Positions 1-8,182 of a stretch of DNA of 9,912 nt are shown here, one piece after another. The translations under genes were made by a program, and so were the position numbers. A model generated the notes under the pieces. The model was not told the origin of the DNA and did not search any database. It worked only from the letters and a program-made list of their open reading frames with translations. How positions within the stretch are numbered: position 1 is the stretch's first letter; each line of letters starts with the position of its first letter. This stretch comes from Balneolales bacterium (lineage in GTDB: Bacteria > Bacteroidota > Rhodothermia > Balneolales > Natronogracilivirgulaceae), in contig SLLP01000160.1 of assembly GCA_007133995.1 (NCBI GenBank), positions 1 to 9,912 on the forward strand, given 5' to 3'.

Positions 1-42
1 CGACAATAGCCATCGGGAGCTTCTGTAACCTAGCGTATTCAT
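1..42 (-). CDS. 5' end of an unidentified gene, cut by window edge
   Basis: An ATG at 42-40 opens a frame that stays open for 14 codons to the window edge, reading MNTLGYRSSRWLLS. A purine-rich Shine-Dalgarno-like stretch (AGAGGT, 52-47) lies just upstream, with 4 bases between it and the ATG. Basic residues followed by Trp-Leu-Leu-Ser could be the start of a signal peptide or membrane anchor, but the fragment is too short to assign a family. It is on the same strand as the four genes upstream and 92 bases beyond the stop of the PorV-like gene, so it may be the next member of the cluster or the first gene of a new unit. The start is inferred from the ribosome-binding site and the open frame only. 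Confidence 0.5.
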   Translation of the reverse strand, partial: MNTLGYRSSRWLLS

Positions 43-134
43 ATCTACCTCTTTTTGTTGTTTTTAATTGAACGGTTTATCCGTTTTTCATACAATGCTG
101 TTTACACTTGTTTCCATTGGCAGTGTTCTGAGGT
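43..134. other. 92-base intergenic gap after the PorV-like gene
   Basis: AT-rich non-coding spacer between the stop of the PorV-like gene and the start of the partial gene. It holds the Shine-Dalgarno-like AGAGGT of the partial gene (52-47) and a small perfect inverted repeat, AACGG-(5 bases)-CCGTT, at 71-85. Read on the minus strand, the hairpin is followed by an A-rich, not U-rich, stretch, so it is not a convincing terminator for this operon. No confident promoter box was found. The gap is longer than the 18 and 21 bases separating the three genes upstream, so transcription could be reset here. Confidence 0.6.
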
Positions 135-1166
135 TCAAAACGCAACGGAAACCGATATCCTGTTTGTTCCTCCAAGGAATTTGTGCTGCTGATAGGCATA
201 GTCAAATTTCAGACCCAGGTTGTTCCCGAATGAGTAACCGAGTCCTGCACCAAGTGCAAATTCGAACATCCTGTCTTCTTCGGGTAGTCCGATTTCCGGG
301 ATTCCGCCCCTGAGAAGAATCAGTTCATCAAGGAATGCCACTTCGGCGCCGAAACTGACGCTCTGGTAGTTGTTGCTGGGGCTGTGGCCATCCGCCATGA
401 CTGTCAACCGCAAAGGCTCGGTGTTATAAGCATGCCACATAAGTCCGGCCCGCAGTGCCAGGGGCAGATCAAACCGGTCGGTATCCAGATTGGCGGGAAT
501 CTGGCTGTGATTACCCTGAGAAGTTCCGTCCACATCGACGGTGACCAGCAGGTCATCTCCATCCATACGGAATTTCTGGCCAAAATTGGTGACACCGACC
601 CCGAAGACGATTCCGTCGAAGGGAGTGACATAGGTGGTCCCGATGTCAAAGGCAACACCCTGGGCCGATGTGTTCCAAATGGTCTCATTGATAAACTTCA
701 CATTTGCCCCCAGAGAAAAATTGGGAAGAAGCCGAATGGCATAGCTGATACCCGCAGCGTAACTGTGGGCACCAAACATACGGCCGGTACCATCTTGCTC
801 ATCAAAGGTGGTCTCCTCCATGTCGTCCATGGTCAGTGCGGTAATATTCAATCCGAGGGCAGAATTGCCGTTTACCGGCAATACGATACCCAGGTAGGAA
901 TGGCGTAATACATGTAACCAATCGGCATGGTCAAGCATAACCGTAGGCTGCTGCATGCTGGTAAGGGCACCGGGATTCCAGCGCATGGCTGACGGGTCGT
1001 TTACCGAGGCCGCGACGGCACCGCCCAGTGCTGCTGAGCGTGCGCCCACCGGAATGCTGAGAAAAGCTCCGGCTGTGGTACCGGTTTTACTTACGCTCTG
1101 GGCTGCAGTATCGGCAATTGCGACGGCACAGACCAGCAGAAACGTGATAAAAATTCGTAGTTGCAT
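135..1166 (-). CDS. PorV/PorQ-family outer-membrane beta-barrel protein
   Basis: 343 residues. An N-terminal signal peptide (about 1-23, hydrophobic FITFLLVCAVAIA, cut TAA|Q) precedes the family signature. That signature is GAFLSIPVGARSAALGG at 33-49, followed by DPSAMRWNPGAL at 57-68, matching the 'FLxIxxGARxxAMGGA...WNPAGL' block of PorV/PorQ (UPF0164-like) proteins. The rest is alternating beta-strand sequence ending in an aromatic residue (VSVAF), as in outer-membrane barrels. Known PorV is the T9SS outer-membrane shuttle that hands cargo to the attachment complex; PorQ is a relative. This copy follows a gene for a T9SS-type cargo by 18 bases, suggesting it exports or anchors that cargo. 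It has no Shine-Dalgarno sequence; the start was chosen because it places the signal peptide at the N-terminus. Which paralogue it is (PorV, PorQ or a third type) cannot be decided by eye. Confidence 0.88.
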   Translation of the reverse strand: MQLRIFITFLLVCAVAIADTAAQSVSKTGTTAGAFLSIPVGARSAALGGAVAASVNDPSAMRWNPGALTSMQQPTVMLDHADWLHVLRHSYLGIVLPVNGNSALGLNITALTMDDMEETTFDEQDGTGRMFGAHSYAAGISYAIRLLPNFSLGANVKFINETIWNTSAQGVAFDIGTTYVTPFDGIVFGVGVTNFGQKFRMDGDDLLVTVDVDGTSQGNHSQIPANLDTDRFDLPLALRAGLMWHAYNTEPLRLTVMADGHSPSNNYQSVSFGAEVAFLDELILLRGGIPEIGLPEEDRMFEFALGAGLGYSFGNNLGLKFDYAYQQHKFLGGTNRISVSVAF

Positions 1167-1184
1167 GATAATTCGGATTATGGA

Positions 1185-4100
1185 TTACTTGATCACCGCA
1201 AATCTGCTGACATGCTCACCGACATCAGGAGCTTCAACATGGTAAATGTACACACCGTAGGCCAGTTCCAGATTGTCCTTTGTGAGCATATCCCATTTGT
1301 AGGTACCATTGAAGGTATTGGCCTCTGACGCATTTATGGTCTGAACAAGCTGTCCGTCTACCGTGAAGATCCGGATCGTGCTTGGTACAGGGAGTCGGGT
1401 GAAGTGCAGCTCGCGAACCTGGTCAGGCCGCGCCATGGTAGGTGCCGGTTCAAACGGATTGGTCGCCACATAGGGATTCGGAACCACCCGGATCCTCTCG
1501 AGCTCATCACGGGCTTTTTCCGTGTCTACAAGCCCTTTCTGAACATCCGACATGCGGAATTCAAATACGTCCAGTGAAGTGAACGGTTTGCGAGTGAAAA
1601 CCTGCAAAGTATCGCCCGGTTGTGGGTTCCGGCTCATCACAGTCCGGTTCAGCCCCTGCCCTTCGGCTGCTGGATTCATGAAGATTGTCCAGGTCAAGGT
1701 TCGGGGATTGCCCCCCACCGGCTCGTAAATAAAAATCTGATCCCGGCGCATATTCACAAACGGTCCCTGGCGCACCAGACCGGCACTGAACTCCCCGGGC
1801 TGCGTGACATTCGGGTCGTTGTCTGTTGCCTCGGGATTGTTATGCAGGTTGTTCATGGCAAAATCGACTTCCACCGGATTGCCATCATCGTCCAGGATAG
1901 AAGTATTGAAAATCCGGAAATTTACGTCCATCGCATCCAGCTGAACGCCTGCGTAGGTAGTATCAATGGAACGGGCAACGCCAAGATCATCAAAAACAAC
2001 CAGGTAATCGGATGCCCTGGGTGTTCCTTCAAGAAAAAATGCAAAGGAATGTATATCTTTTTCATACTCTTCGTTGGGAGTCCACCCGGATCGGTCCATG
2101 TTCACTGACAGCTCCAGTTCACTGTTGTTCAATGTAAGCCGGAAGCCTTCCTTCACCGGGTTGTCCTCCATGTTGAAGTTGGGGGAGTTCTCAATCAGCG
2201 TATCACCGCTTGTGATATTCAACAGGGAGAAATCCTTGGTACGAAGCGTATCCGGAGTGTCGTCCCTTCCTGACGGGATCAGCGTATCACGGAAAACTAC
2301 CCGGTAAAGATTATCCACGCGTACTTCTTCAGGATCGATTACATCGACAAACACACGACCACTGGTTGTCCCGCGCACCGGGGTAGCTTCCGGATTTTCA
2401 GGGTCGATGTATCCCGCCCTGGATGCTGCAGGAGTCACCACTTCCACATTGGGACCTGTATCCACGCTGCCGTCCGGATTCACACTGATGAAGATCGGTG
2501 ATTCGGACGGTGCAATCTCATTCCGAACATTACCGAATGAATATGAGGTGACGGCATAATAGTATCGTCGGCCGTTGACCACATCTTCGTCTACAAACTT
2601 GCGCTGGATCCCGCTGTTGGAGCCCAGATTGAATTTGACTCCGTTGATGTCGATCGGATGCAAGCCCGACCACTCGTTGATCAGATCGAATACTGCCAAC
2701 GGTTCCCGAAAGACCTTGTTACCCCGGGCATCTGTAATTGTGAGGATATCCTGGAATCCGGAGTCTGTCGATCGGTAGACTTTGTATCCCTGGAAATTGC
2801 GCGCATCGGCATCCGTGTTGCCGGGTATTCGGGACAAGAAGCGATCAAAATGATCTTCGGCGATATCGTCCCAGTAGAGTGTCACCTTGCCGTCTCCAGC
2901 CACAGCCGTCAGATTGGGTGCCGGAGGAGCAACGGCAAACTGGTAATCCGCCTCATAGGCATTGAATGCCTCATCGAGATTCTGGTTTACACGGTCACGG
3001 TCATTTGCGTAGTTGGCACTGTTGGTCTGTGCCACAGTGATGGCAACCGAGAACCGTTCGGTCTGACCGCGCTGAAGCGGAAAGAGTGATGAGGTCACAA
3101 GGATATCGGTGTCATCGCCGGGCTGGGCTTCCTCACCCAGGTTGCCAGGCAACATGCGATTTCTCCAAAATAAACCATCCCGAGCAAAGGAAGTGCCGGA
3201 GCCCAGTGCCACTGCTGCCAATGGGAAGGTCACCGAAGAGATGCCAATCATATCGGATTCGGCCACGCTTGTCTTGTCGATATTGGGTTCACCGGGGAAT
3301 GGCGTTCCGGCACCCGAAGTAGGAAATCCGTCACCCTCTCCCCTTGCACCGCTGAAGGGTACTCCATCCAGCCCCACATCATCGATACCGGGATCCCAGG
3401 CCATATTATTGTCGAAATAGTCCTCACGGGACTCATCGATCATCGGTGCCGAAGTGTGATGGTTGCGGAAGTAATTGTCGAATGATCCGGGCAAACGGTA
3501 CCCTCCTTCAACAAACACGTTATTCAGGGTCTGCTGGTAATCGAGAATCATATTCCGGAAATTTTCATCTTCGGCCATTCGCTCGCGAATTTTTTGGTTG
3601 GGCACTATCAGTCCACGCTGCAAGGTATCCCCGGTTTCGTACTGGTCCCACATGTAGTTGATATAGCGCACCGGCCGGGTAATGAAAGTCCGGGTGGCTC
3701 GGTCAAAGAACTGTTTGGTCAGATGAAGTTCTTCCGTCTCGTCGATAAGGCCATTAAGCGTATTGTCAAACAAGTCACTGTTCATGGCGTTGGGGAAAAG
3801 GTCATTATCGCCCAGATCGACATCTTCGGTCAGGTTATAGCAAGTTCCATCAAGTGTAAATTCTCGACCCTGACTTACAAAGGTGCCGCCCCCTTTCGGA
3901 TATTCCAAGAGAATACGGCTGTGATTATCATCAATAAGGACGATACGGTCGCCGGGGCAGATGGTTCGCGTACTGAAGTCATTTTCCTGGAACTCCGGGA
4001 CGACTTCCATAAGCAATACATTGACATTTTGAAAGAAGCCACCATTGGCTTCGACCAGAGGCGCAAGAAGATCGGGGTTTTCCGGATTGTACCAGCCGCT

Positions 4101-5123
4101 TCCCGGCATGTAAGTATCGCTGTCTCCATCGTTGTCGATTCCGTCGATGGAATTGCCCGGTGTCTCCAGGAACTGTATACCGGCCATGCCCACACGTGTA
4201 TCACCGAAATGAGCTCGGCCCGTTCTGGGTGGCAGATGGGTCAGATAGGAAATGGCCGATCGTTCGTCAAACTCCGGCAGGTCATTGCCACCACCGCCCA
4301 CCAGATCGGCAATCCACAGTGTGAAAGCCATTTTGTCGTAGTCGAACGACCCATCGTTCCGGATTTCAAAAATATTGAAATGCACGTCCTGGATCAGCGT
4401 CTGCGACCATGCCATAATGCGGGCATCGATGATCAGGCCAAGGCCACCGCGACTTAAGTCGGTCTGATCGGGACGGAACAGCTGGCTTTCGTCAAATGGT
4501 TGAGAGTAACGCGTATACAGATTGCTGCTGGCCCGGTAGAAAAACTCCTGATCCGCACTGAATTGATTCTTGCCAAAAAAACCATTCCAGGATCCGCTCC
4601 AGCCCGGGTCGGTTTCATCACCCATCTTGTCCGGCCAGAAATCCGGCCAGGTCTCGGGGCGATCGCTGCGAGCGTACTGCTCCGGTATATCCGGATTGTA
4701 GTACCCGGAAACGGGATTGATGTCCCAGCTTGTGCCGTCCGGCGCTGTCCTGCCATTGGGACTTAGTACGATCGGAAATCGCTCTGGTCCCGTTTCGGCC
4801 TGGTTGTTCACCTCGGCACCGACAAAAAAGGCGACCAGGGCAATATAGACCCGGTTCGTATTCCGTGGAAATTCGTAGGTCACTTCATCGACCGCATCCT
4901 CATCCAAACGGCCGCCCCACCCGAAATTATGGTAGGTCGCCCGAAGGTTGTTTCCATCCAGGATCATCTTTCGGCGAGCCTCGAATGAGCCTCTTTCATC
5001 ACTGGGTACATGGTCCACATCACCGCCGTTCTGGGCGACAGCCACCGTACAACTGATCAGGCTCAGGCCCAGCATGATCAGTATGTTTTTGAGCAGTTTT
5101 TTTGACAATTGTAAATGTTTCAT
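1185..5123 (-). CDS. Large secreted protein with Fn3-like domain and T9SS type A-like C-terminus, function unknown
   Basis: 1312 residues. The signal peptide covers about 1-30 (KK-rich start, hydrophobic 14-30), with A28-V-A30|Q31 as a signal peptidase I site. L22-I-S-C25 could instead be a lipobox. Residues 60-700 match no enzyme family I recognise. They contain Asp-rich, calcium-loop-like stretches at 327-336 (DGIDNDGDSD), 453-462 (DNTLNGLIDE) and 580-587, and a GEPN...ESDMIG segment at 611-626. C389 and C428 are the only cysteines of the mature chain and may pair. Residues about 732-862 form a fibronectin type III-like domain (GKVTLYWDD, GYKVYRSTD, YYYAVTSY). Residues about 1208-1312 are a T9SS type A / FlgD-Ig-like C-terminal domain: VVPNPY at 1213-1218, IRIFTVDGQLV at 1250-1260, GVYIYHVEA at 1290-1298, ending FAVIK. 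Export to the cell surface is likely. It is not SusD-like. It sits 21 bases after the TonB receptor, suggesting a receptor-associated surface role, which is inference. Confidence 0.82.
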   Translation of the reverse strand: MKHLQLSKKLLKNILIMLGLSLISCTVAVAQNGGDVDHVPSDERGSFEARRKMILDGNNLRATYHNFGWGGRLDEDAVDEVTYEFPRNTNRVYIALVAFFVGAEVNNQAETGPERFPIVLSPNGRTAPDGTSWDINPVSGYYNPDIPEQYARSDRPETWPDFWPDKMGDETDPGWSGSWNGFFGKNQFSADQEFFYRASSNLYTRYSQPFDESQLFRPDQTDLSRGGLGLIIDARIMAWSQTLIQDVHFNIFEIRNDGSFDYDKMAFTLWIADLVGGGGNDLPEFDERSAISYLTHLPPRTGRAHFGDTRVGMAGIQFLETPGNSIDGIDNDGDSDTYMPGSGWYNPENPDLLAPLVEANGGFFQNVNVLLMEVVPEFQENDFSTRTICPGDRIVLIDDNHSRILLEYPKGGGTFVSQGREFTLDGTCYNLTEDVDLGDNDLFPNAMNSDLFDNTLNGLIDETEELHLTKQFFDRATRTFITRPVRYINYMWDQYETGDTLQRGLIVPNQKIRERMAEDENFRNMILDYQQTLNNVFVEGGYRLPGSFDNYFRNHHTSAPMIDESREDYFDNNMAWDPGIDDVGLDGVPFSGARGEGDGFPTSGAGTPFPGEPNIDKTSVAESDMIGISSVTFPLAAVALGSGTSFARDGLFWRNRMLPGNLGEEAQPGDDTDILVTSSLFPLQRGQTERFSVAITVAQTNSANYANDRDRVNQNLDEAFNAYEADYQFAVAPPAPNLTAVAGDGKVTLYWDDIAEDHFDRFLSRIPGNTDADARNFQGYKVYRSTDSGFQDILTITDARGNKVFREPLAVFDLINEWSGLHPIDINGVKFNLGSNSGIQRKFVDEDVVNGRRYYYAVTSYSFGNVRNEIAPSESPIFISVNPDGSVDTGPNVEVVTPAASRAGYIDPENPEATPVRGTTSGRVFVDVIDPEEVRVDNLYRVVFRDTLIPSGRDDTPDTLRTKDFSLLNITSGDTLIENSPNFNMEDNPVKEGFRLTLNNSELELSVNMDRSGWTPNEEYEKDIHSFAFFLEGTPRASDYLVVFDDLGVARSIDTTYAGVQLDAMDVNFRIFNTSILDDDGNPVEVDFAMNNLHNNPEATDNDPNVTQPGEFSAGLVRQGPFVNMRRDQIFIYEPVGGNPRTLTWTIFMNPAAEGQGLNRTVMSRNPQPGDTLQVFTRKPFTSLDVFEFRMSDVQKGLVDTEKARDELERIRVVPNPYVATNPFEPAPTMARPDQVRELHFTRLPVPSTIRIFTVDGQLVQTINASEANTFNGTYKWDMLTKDNLELAYGVYIYHVEAPDVGEHVSRFAVIK

Positions 5124-5144
5124 GATTAACGTGAGATACAGTGA

Positions 5145-8033
5145 TTAAAAGGACACTTCTACACCAAACTGCACACGGCGCGGTTCGGTATACAAAAATG
5201 GATTGTCATAAAAACCCGGATCCACCTGAGCCGGTTGGTTTCTCGGCAGCGGTGCATCGGCAACACCGGAATCGGGAAATACGAAATTTACATTCCGGGC
5301 ATCCAGCAGGTTATAGATATTGAGTGTAGCTCGGATCGAGGCCCCACCCAGATGCAGACCGCGGTACAGATTGATGTCAAAGGTCAAATTCGACGGCTTG
5401 CGTAAGCTGTTTTCTTCGAAGTACTGCAGCGAAGTGATGCCCGTTCGGGTGCGGAACGTTCCGTCAGCCGTATAGGGCTCACCGGTCTGGAATCGACCGA
5501 TCAGACTGGCGCCCCAGTTGCTTCCGGCAAGAAATATTGTACCGTTTAGCTGATGCCTGCGGTCCCAGTCCAGCGGTTGCAACATTCTTGTGAGCGGAGT
5601 TCCGGTTGTATCGTCCCTCGCCACGGCAGCATTGAATTCTGCTTGCGGATCGGAGTTGGTTCCATCGGCCACCATCAGACTGTAATCGAAAACCATATTG
5701 ATCCGCTGGCCCAGTTGCTGGTTCAATGTGGCCGTCACACCCTTCACATTGGCATAATCGCGGTTAATCCAGGTGCCGTAGCGGATGGCCGGACTGTCGG
5801 TTGGGTTTACGGGCCCCGAGGATATCCAGTCCCGGATGTCGCGGTAAAACCCGCTCACCTCCAGCACCGTCCCCTCTATAAGTTGCTGCTGTAGCCCCAG
5901 CTCATACTGAATAGTCCGCTGTGGCTTCAAATCCGGATTGCCAAAGACTCCAAAAATGCCTGAGGTTTGTGGCATCACGATACGATCGGCATTGTAAAGA
6001 CGCTCATATTCGGGGATTTGCAGAAAGTATCCATAGGAAAAGTGGATTACTCCGGTCTCACTGATCGGATAAGCCACTCCAAGTCGCGGGCTCAACTGAA
6101 ATTTCGGGGAGGCGGATTTCCAGAAATCTTCATGGCGATCACCCGGTAACTCGAACAGATCCGGATCGCGCGTATCGGCCGGAACCCGCCCATTGGGCTG
6201 GAAATACTCAAACCGAAGGCCGGCGTTTATGATCAGACTTTCGTACTCGATTCGATCCTGAACAAAGGCACTGAGCAGCCAGGGTTTGCGCGTATAATAT
6301 TCTCTCTGACGCCCATCCCGGATCGGTACTCCCAAGCCATCCGTATCGGGCAGCGGTGTGATCGTCAGATCACCCTCTCCGGCCGGCTGCAAGCTGAAGG
6401 CATCCCGGTCAATAAAGTCTTGCTGGAACTCAATGCCTGCCTTAATCTGGTGGATATCGTTGAGCTGGCTGGTGATATCCCCTTTCAGGATGAAGGTTTG
6501 TGTCGTTCTGTCTTCAACATAGTTATTGGTCCCAATTCTGCTGAACCGGCCCGGGCCTGCGGTAAGTCTTGAAAGATCAACATCGTTGCCGTCGATGTCG
6601 AAATACCGATCTCCTATACGATCAAAATTAAAATACCGGGGGTCGTTCAGGTCATCAAAGAGCTGTTGTCCGAAATTATTATAACGCATGGCAGCGTTAA
6701 TGTTGAAAAAGGTGTTAGCACTTGGCGTCACCGTGATCCTCAAATTGTTATAGAACCGGGTACGGTCAAAAGTGGAAATACCACCGGGAACCAGGCGGTT
6801 CTGATGACCGGCGCCAGCATCCCCCCCTTCAACCGAGTAATTTCCGATCAGGTTGACCCGGAACCCACTGAAAACATTCCATTGCAGATTATACTGACCG
6901 GTAAAGGAAGAAAACTGCTGAAGCGGCACCAGTGAGCTGTCCCGCTCACCGGAATCGAGATAATAAATGTAGTTATCATCCTGACCTACAATGGTATACC
7001 ATGGCAGATCTCCGTCAATGCGGTCACCGAAACGGTTGACCGGATTGTCAACTGGCACGCGTGGATATTCCGGGCGTTGAAAATCGTCCGGTTCAGCTAA
7101 AATGGGCCCTTGCGCCGAGTATGCATTCCTTCCGTTAAACCATCCGTCGGTACTGAAATAACGACCGCTCACAAAGAAGGTAAGCCGATCCCGGACAATC
7201 GGTCCGGCTAACGTACCCTCGAAATTGTACTGGTTGGAGGGACGCAAATCCGTTGCGCGATGAGACACGCCGTCATACAGCGCGCGGTCTGATGAGAAAT
7301 AGTCACCGGCCCAGTTTCGAAAGGACCCCTGGAAATTATTGGTACCGGCGCGGGTGGAAACATTGATGATACCCGACATTGCCTGTCCGTATTCGGCATT
7401 GTATGCACCGGACACCACCTGCAACTCCTCGATATTCTGATTCTCAAGGCGCACACCCAATGAACGGTCGAAATCATCGGTCACACGAATGCCATCCACG
7501 ATATAGGCCACTTCGGTCGCACGGCCTCCGCGAATGTGGATCTGTCCGGTGCTGCTTTGGGTGACCCCGGCCTGCAGACTGAGCACGTCGCCGACTTCCT
7601 GGACCGGCATCGTCTCCAGCTGCTGGCGAGTGACACGCGATTCGGAACTGGTACGATCACGTGTCACAATATCGCGCGTAGCCTGAACCACCACTTCCTG
7701 CCCTTCGAACACCTGTTCCTGCAATTCGATATCGAGGTTGGTCCGCGAGTCGCTCTGGACCAGGACGTTTTCGATGAATTTGGTCTGGTACCCGACATAT
7801 CGCACTACAATGGTATAGGTTCCCGGTCGTACATTCAGAATCCTGTAGTTTCCGTCAACATCGGTGGAAGAGCCAAGTGTGGTCCCATCGATTACCACAT
7901 TAGCCCCGATGAGCGGGTCGCCGTCTTCAGCATCGGTAACCTGTCCGGAGATGAAACCCGACTGGGCAAGAAGCGGTGTGGTGCTGAACAGGAGTATTTT
8001 AAAAAGGAGGAGAACTGCGTATGCGTGTTTCAT
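5145..8033 (-). CDS. TonB-dependent outer-membrane receptor with carboxypeptidase-regulatory-like domain
   Basis: 962 residues, a usual length for this class. Order of parts: signal peptide about 1-23 (LLA|Q); CarboxypepD_reg-like beta-sandwich about 27-103 (ISGQVTDAEDGDPLIGANV, then DGNYRILNVRPGTYTI); a TonB-box-like stretch at 112-118 (QEVVVQA); plug about 125-230, with IHIRGGRATEVAYIVDGIRV at 165-184 and YNAEYGQAMSGIINVSTRAG at 211-230; then a beta-barrel of about 730 residues ending in the aromatic signature GVEVSF. It imports a ligand across the outer membrane using energy from TonB-ExbBD. No secretin/STN domain is seen, so signalling to an anti-sigma factor is unlikely. The ligand cannot be inferred: no SusD partner, siderophore or B12 gene is present. 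The ATG at 8033 is the start that gives a clean signal peptide; it has no Shine-Dalgarno sequence. It leads the tight three-gene unit with the giant secreted protein and the PorV-like barrel. Confidence 0.93.
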   Translation of the reverse strand: MKHAYAVLLLFKILLFSTTPLLAQSGFISGQVTDAEDGDPLIGANVVIDGTTLGSSTDVDGNYRILNVRPGTYTIVVRYVGYQTKFIENVLVQSDSRTNLDIELQEQVFEGQEVVVQATRDIVTRDRTSSESRVTRQQLETMPVQEVGDVLSLQAGVTQSSTGQIHIRGGRATEVAYIVDGIRVTDDFDRSLGVRLENQNIEELQVVSGAYNAEYGQAMSGIINVSTRAGTNNFQGSFRNWAGDYFSSDRALYDGVSHRATDLRPSNQYNFEGTLAGPIVRDRLTFFVSGRYFSTDGWFNGRNAYSAQGPILAEPDDFQRPEYPRVPVDNPVNRFGDRIDGDLPWYTIVGQDDNYIYYLDSGERDSSLVPLQQFSSFTGQYNLQWNVFSGFRVNLIGNYSVEGGDAGAGHQNRLVPGGISTFDRTRFYNNLRITVTPSANTFFNINAAMRYNNFGQQLFDDLNDPRYFNFDRIGDRYFDIDGNDVDLSRLTAGPGRFSRIGTNNYVEDRTTQTFILKGDITSQLNDIHQIKAGIEFQQDFIDRDAFSLQPAGEGDLTITPLPDTDGLGVPIRDGRQREYYTRKPWLLSAFVQDRIEYESLIINAGLRFEYFQPNGRVPADTRDPDLFELPGDRHEDFWKSASPKFQLSPRLGVAYPISETGVIHFSYGYFLQIPEYERLYNADRIVMPQTSGIFGVFGNPDLKPQRTIQYELGLQQQLIEGTVLEVSGFYRDIRDWISSGPVNPTDSPAIRYGTWINRDYANVKGVTATLNQQLGQRINMVFDYSLMVADGTNSDPQAEFNAAVARDDTTGTPLTRMLQPLDWDRRHQLNGTIFLAGSNWGASLIGRFQTGEPYTADGTFRTRTGITSLQYFEENSLRKPSNLTFDINLYRGLHLGGASIRATLNIYNLLDARNVNFVFPDSGVADAPLPRNQPAQVDPGFYDNPFLYTEPRRVQFGVEVSF

Positions 8034-8182
8034 CAGTACATGTTCTGTTTGTTATTTCAATATTCGCTTCTCAAATCACTCGAAATGTCCATGGCTTCAG
8101 ACCTTTGTTCTGCAATTGCGATTCTGCCTCGCTTACGTTCTGTCTTCCGGCCGCGGATATTTGATCGAATTTGATTTTTCTG
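8034..8182 (-). other. 149-base spacer before the TonB receptor gene, possible leader region
   Basis: This is the longest non-coding gap in the window, lying between the foldase stop and the TonB receptor start. It is the natural place for a promoter driving the receptor/cargo/PorV unit. I found no convincing sigma-70 boxes or Bacteroidota-type -33/-7 pair (TTG / TAnnTTTG). It contains an 11-codon open frame on the minus strand (8092-8057) with an AAAGG 9 bases before its ATG. It also contains an ATG-TAC-TGA micro-frame (8041-8033) whose stop overlaps the receptor ATG as TGATG. A GC-rich spot at 8146-8157 can fold only a 4-bp stem, and there is no terminator-like U-run. Regulatory content is therefore possible but not demonstrated. 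Confidence 0.5.

Noticed and set aside
71..85. Small inverted repeat AACGG-TTTAT-CCGTT as a terminator for the operon
   Set aside because: The stem is only 5 bp. The T-run follows it on the plus strand, not in the direction the genes are transcribed.
384..908. 174-codon plus-strand open frame
   Set aside because: It is antisense to the PorV-like gene, which has a strong family signature, and looks like a shadow frame.
3594..4457. 287-codon plus-strand open frame
   Set aside because: It lies wholly antisense within the secreted-protein gene, has no signal, domain or ribosome-binding site, and the minus-strand frame gives clear protein motifs.
1185..5123. SusD-like partner of the TonB receptor
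   Set aside because: The protein is far longer than SusD, has an Fn3-like domain and a T9SS-type tail, and shows no SusD helical-repeat motifs.
8146..8157. GC-rich hairpin after the foldase stop
   Set aside because: It has only a 4-bp stem with a 4-base loop and no U-run, too weak for a terminator.
7536..8174. 212-codon plus-strand open frame running across the receptor start into the spacer
   Set aside because: It is antisense to the plug and regulatory domain of the TonB receptor, and its translation has no recognisable motif.
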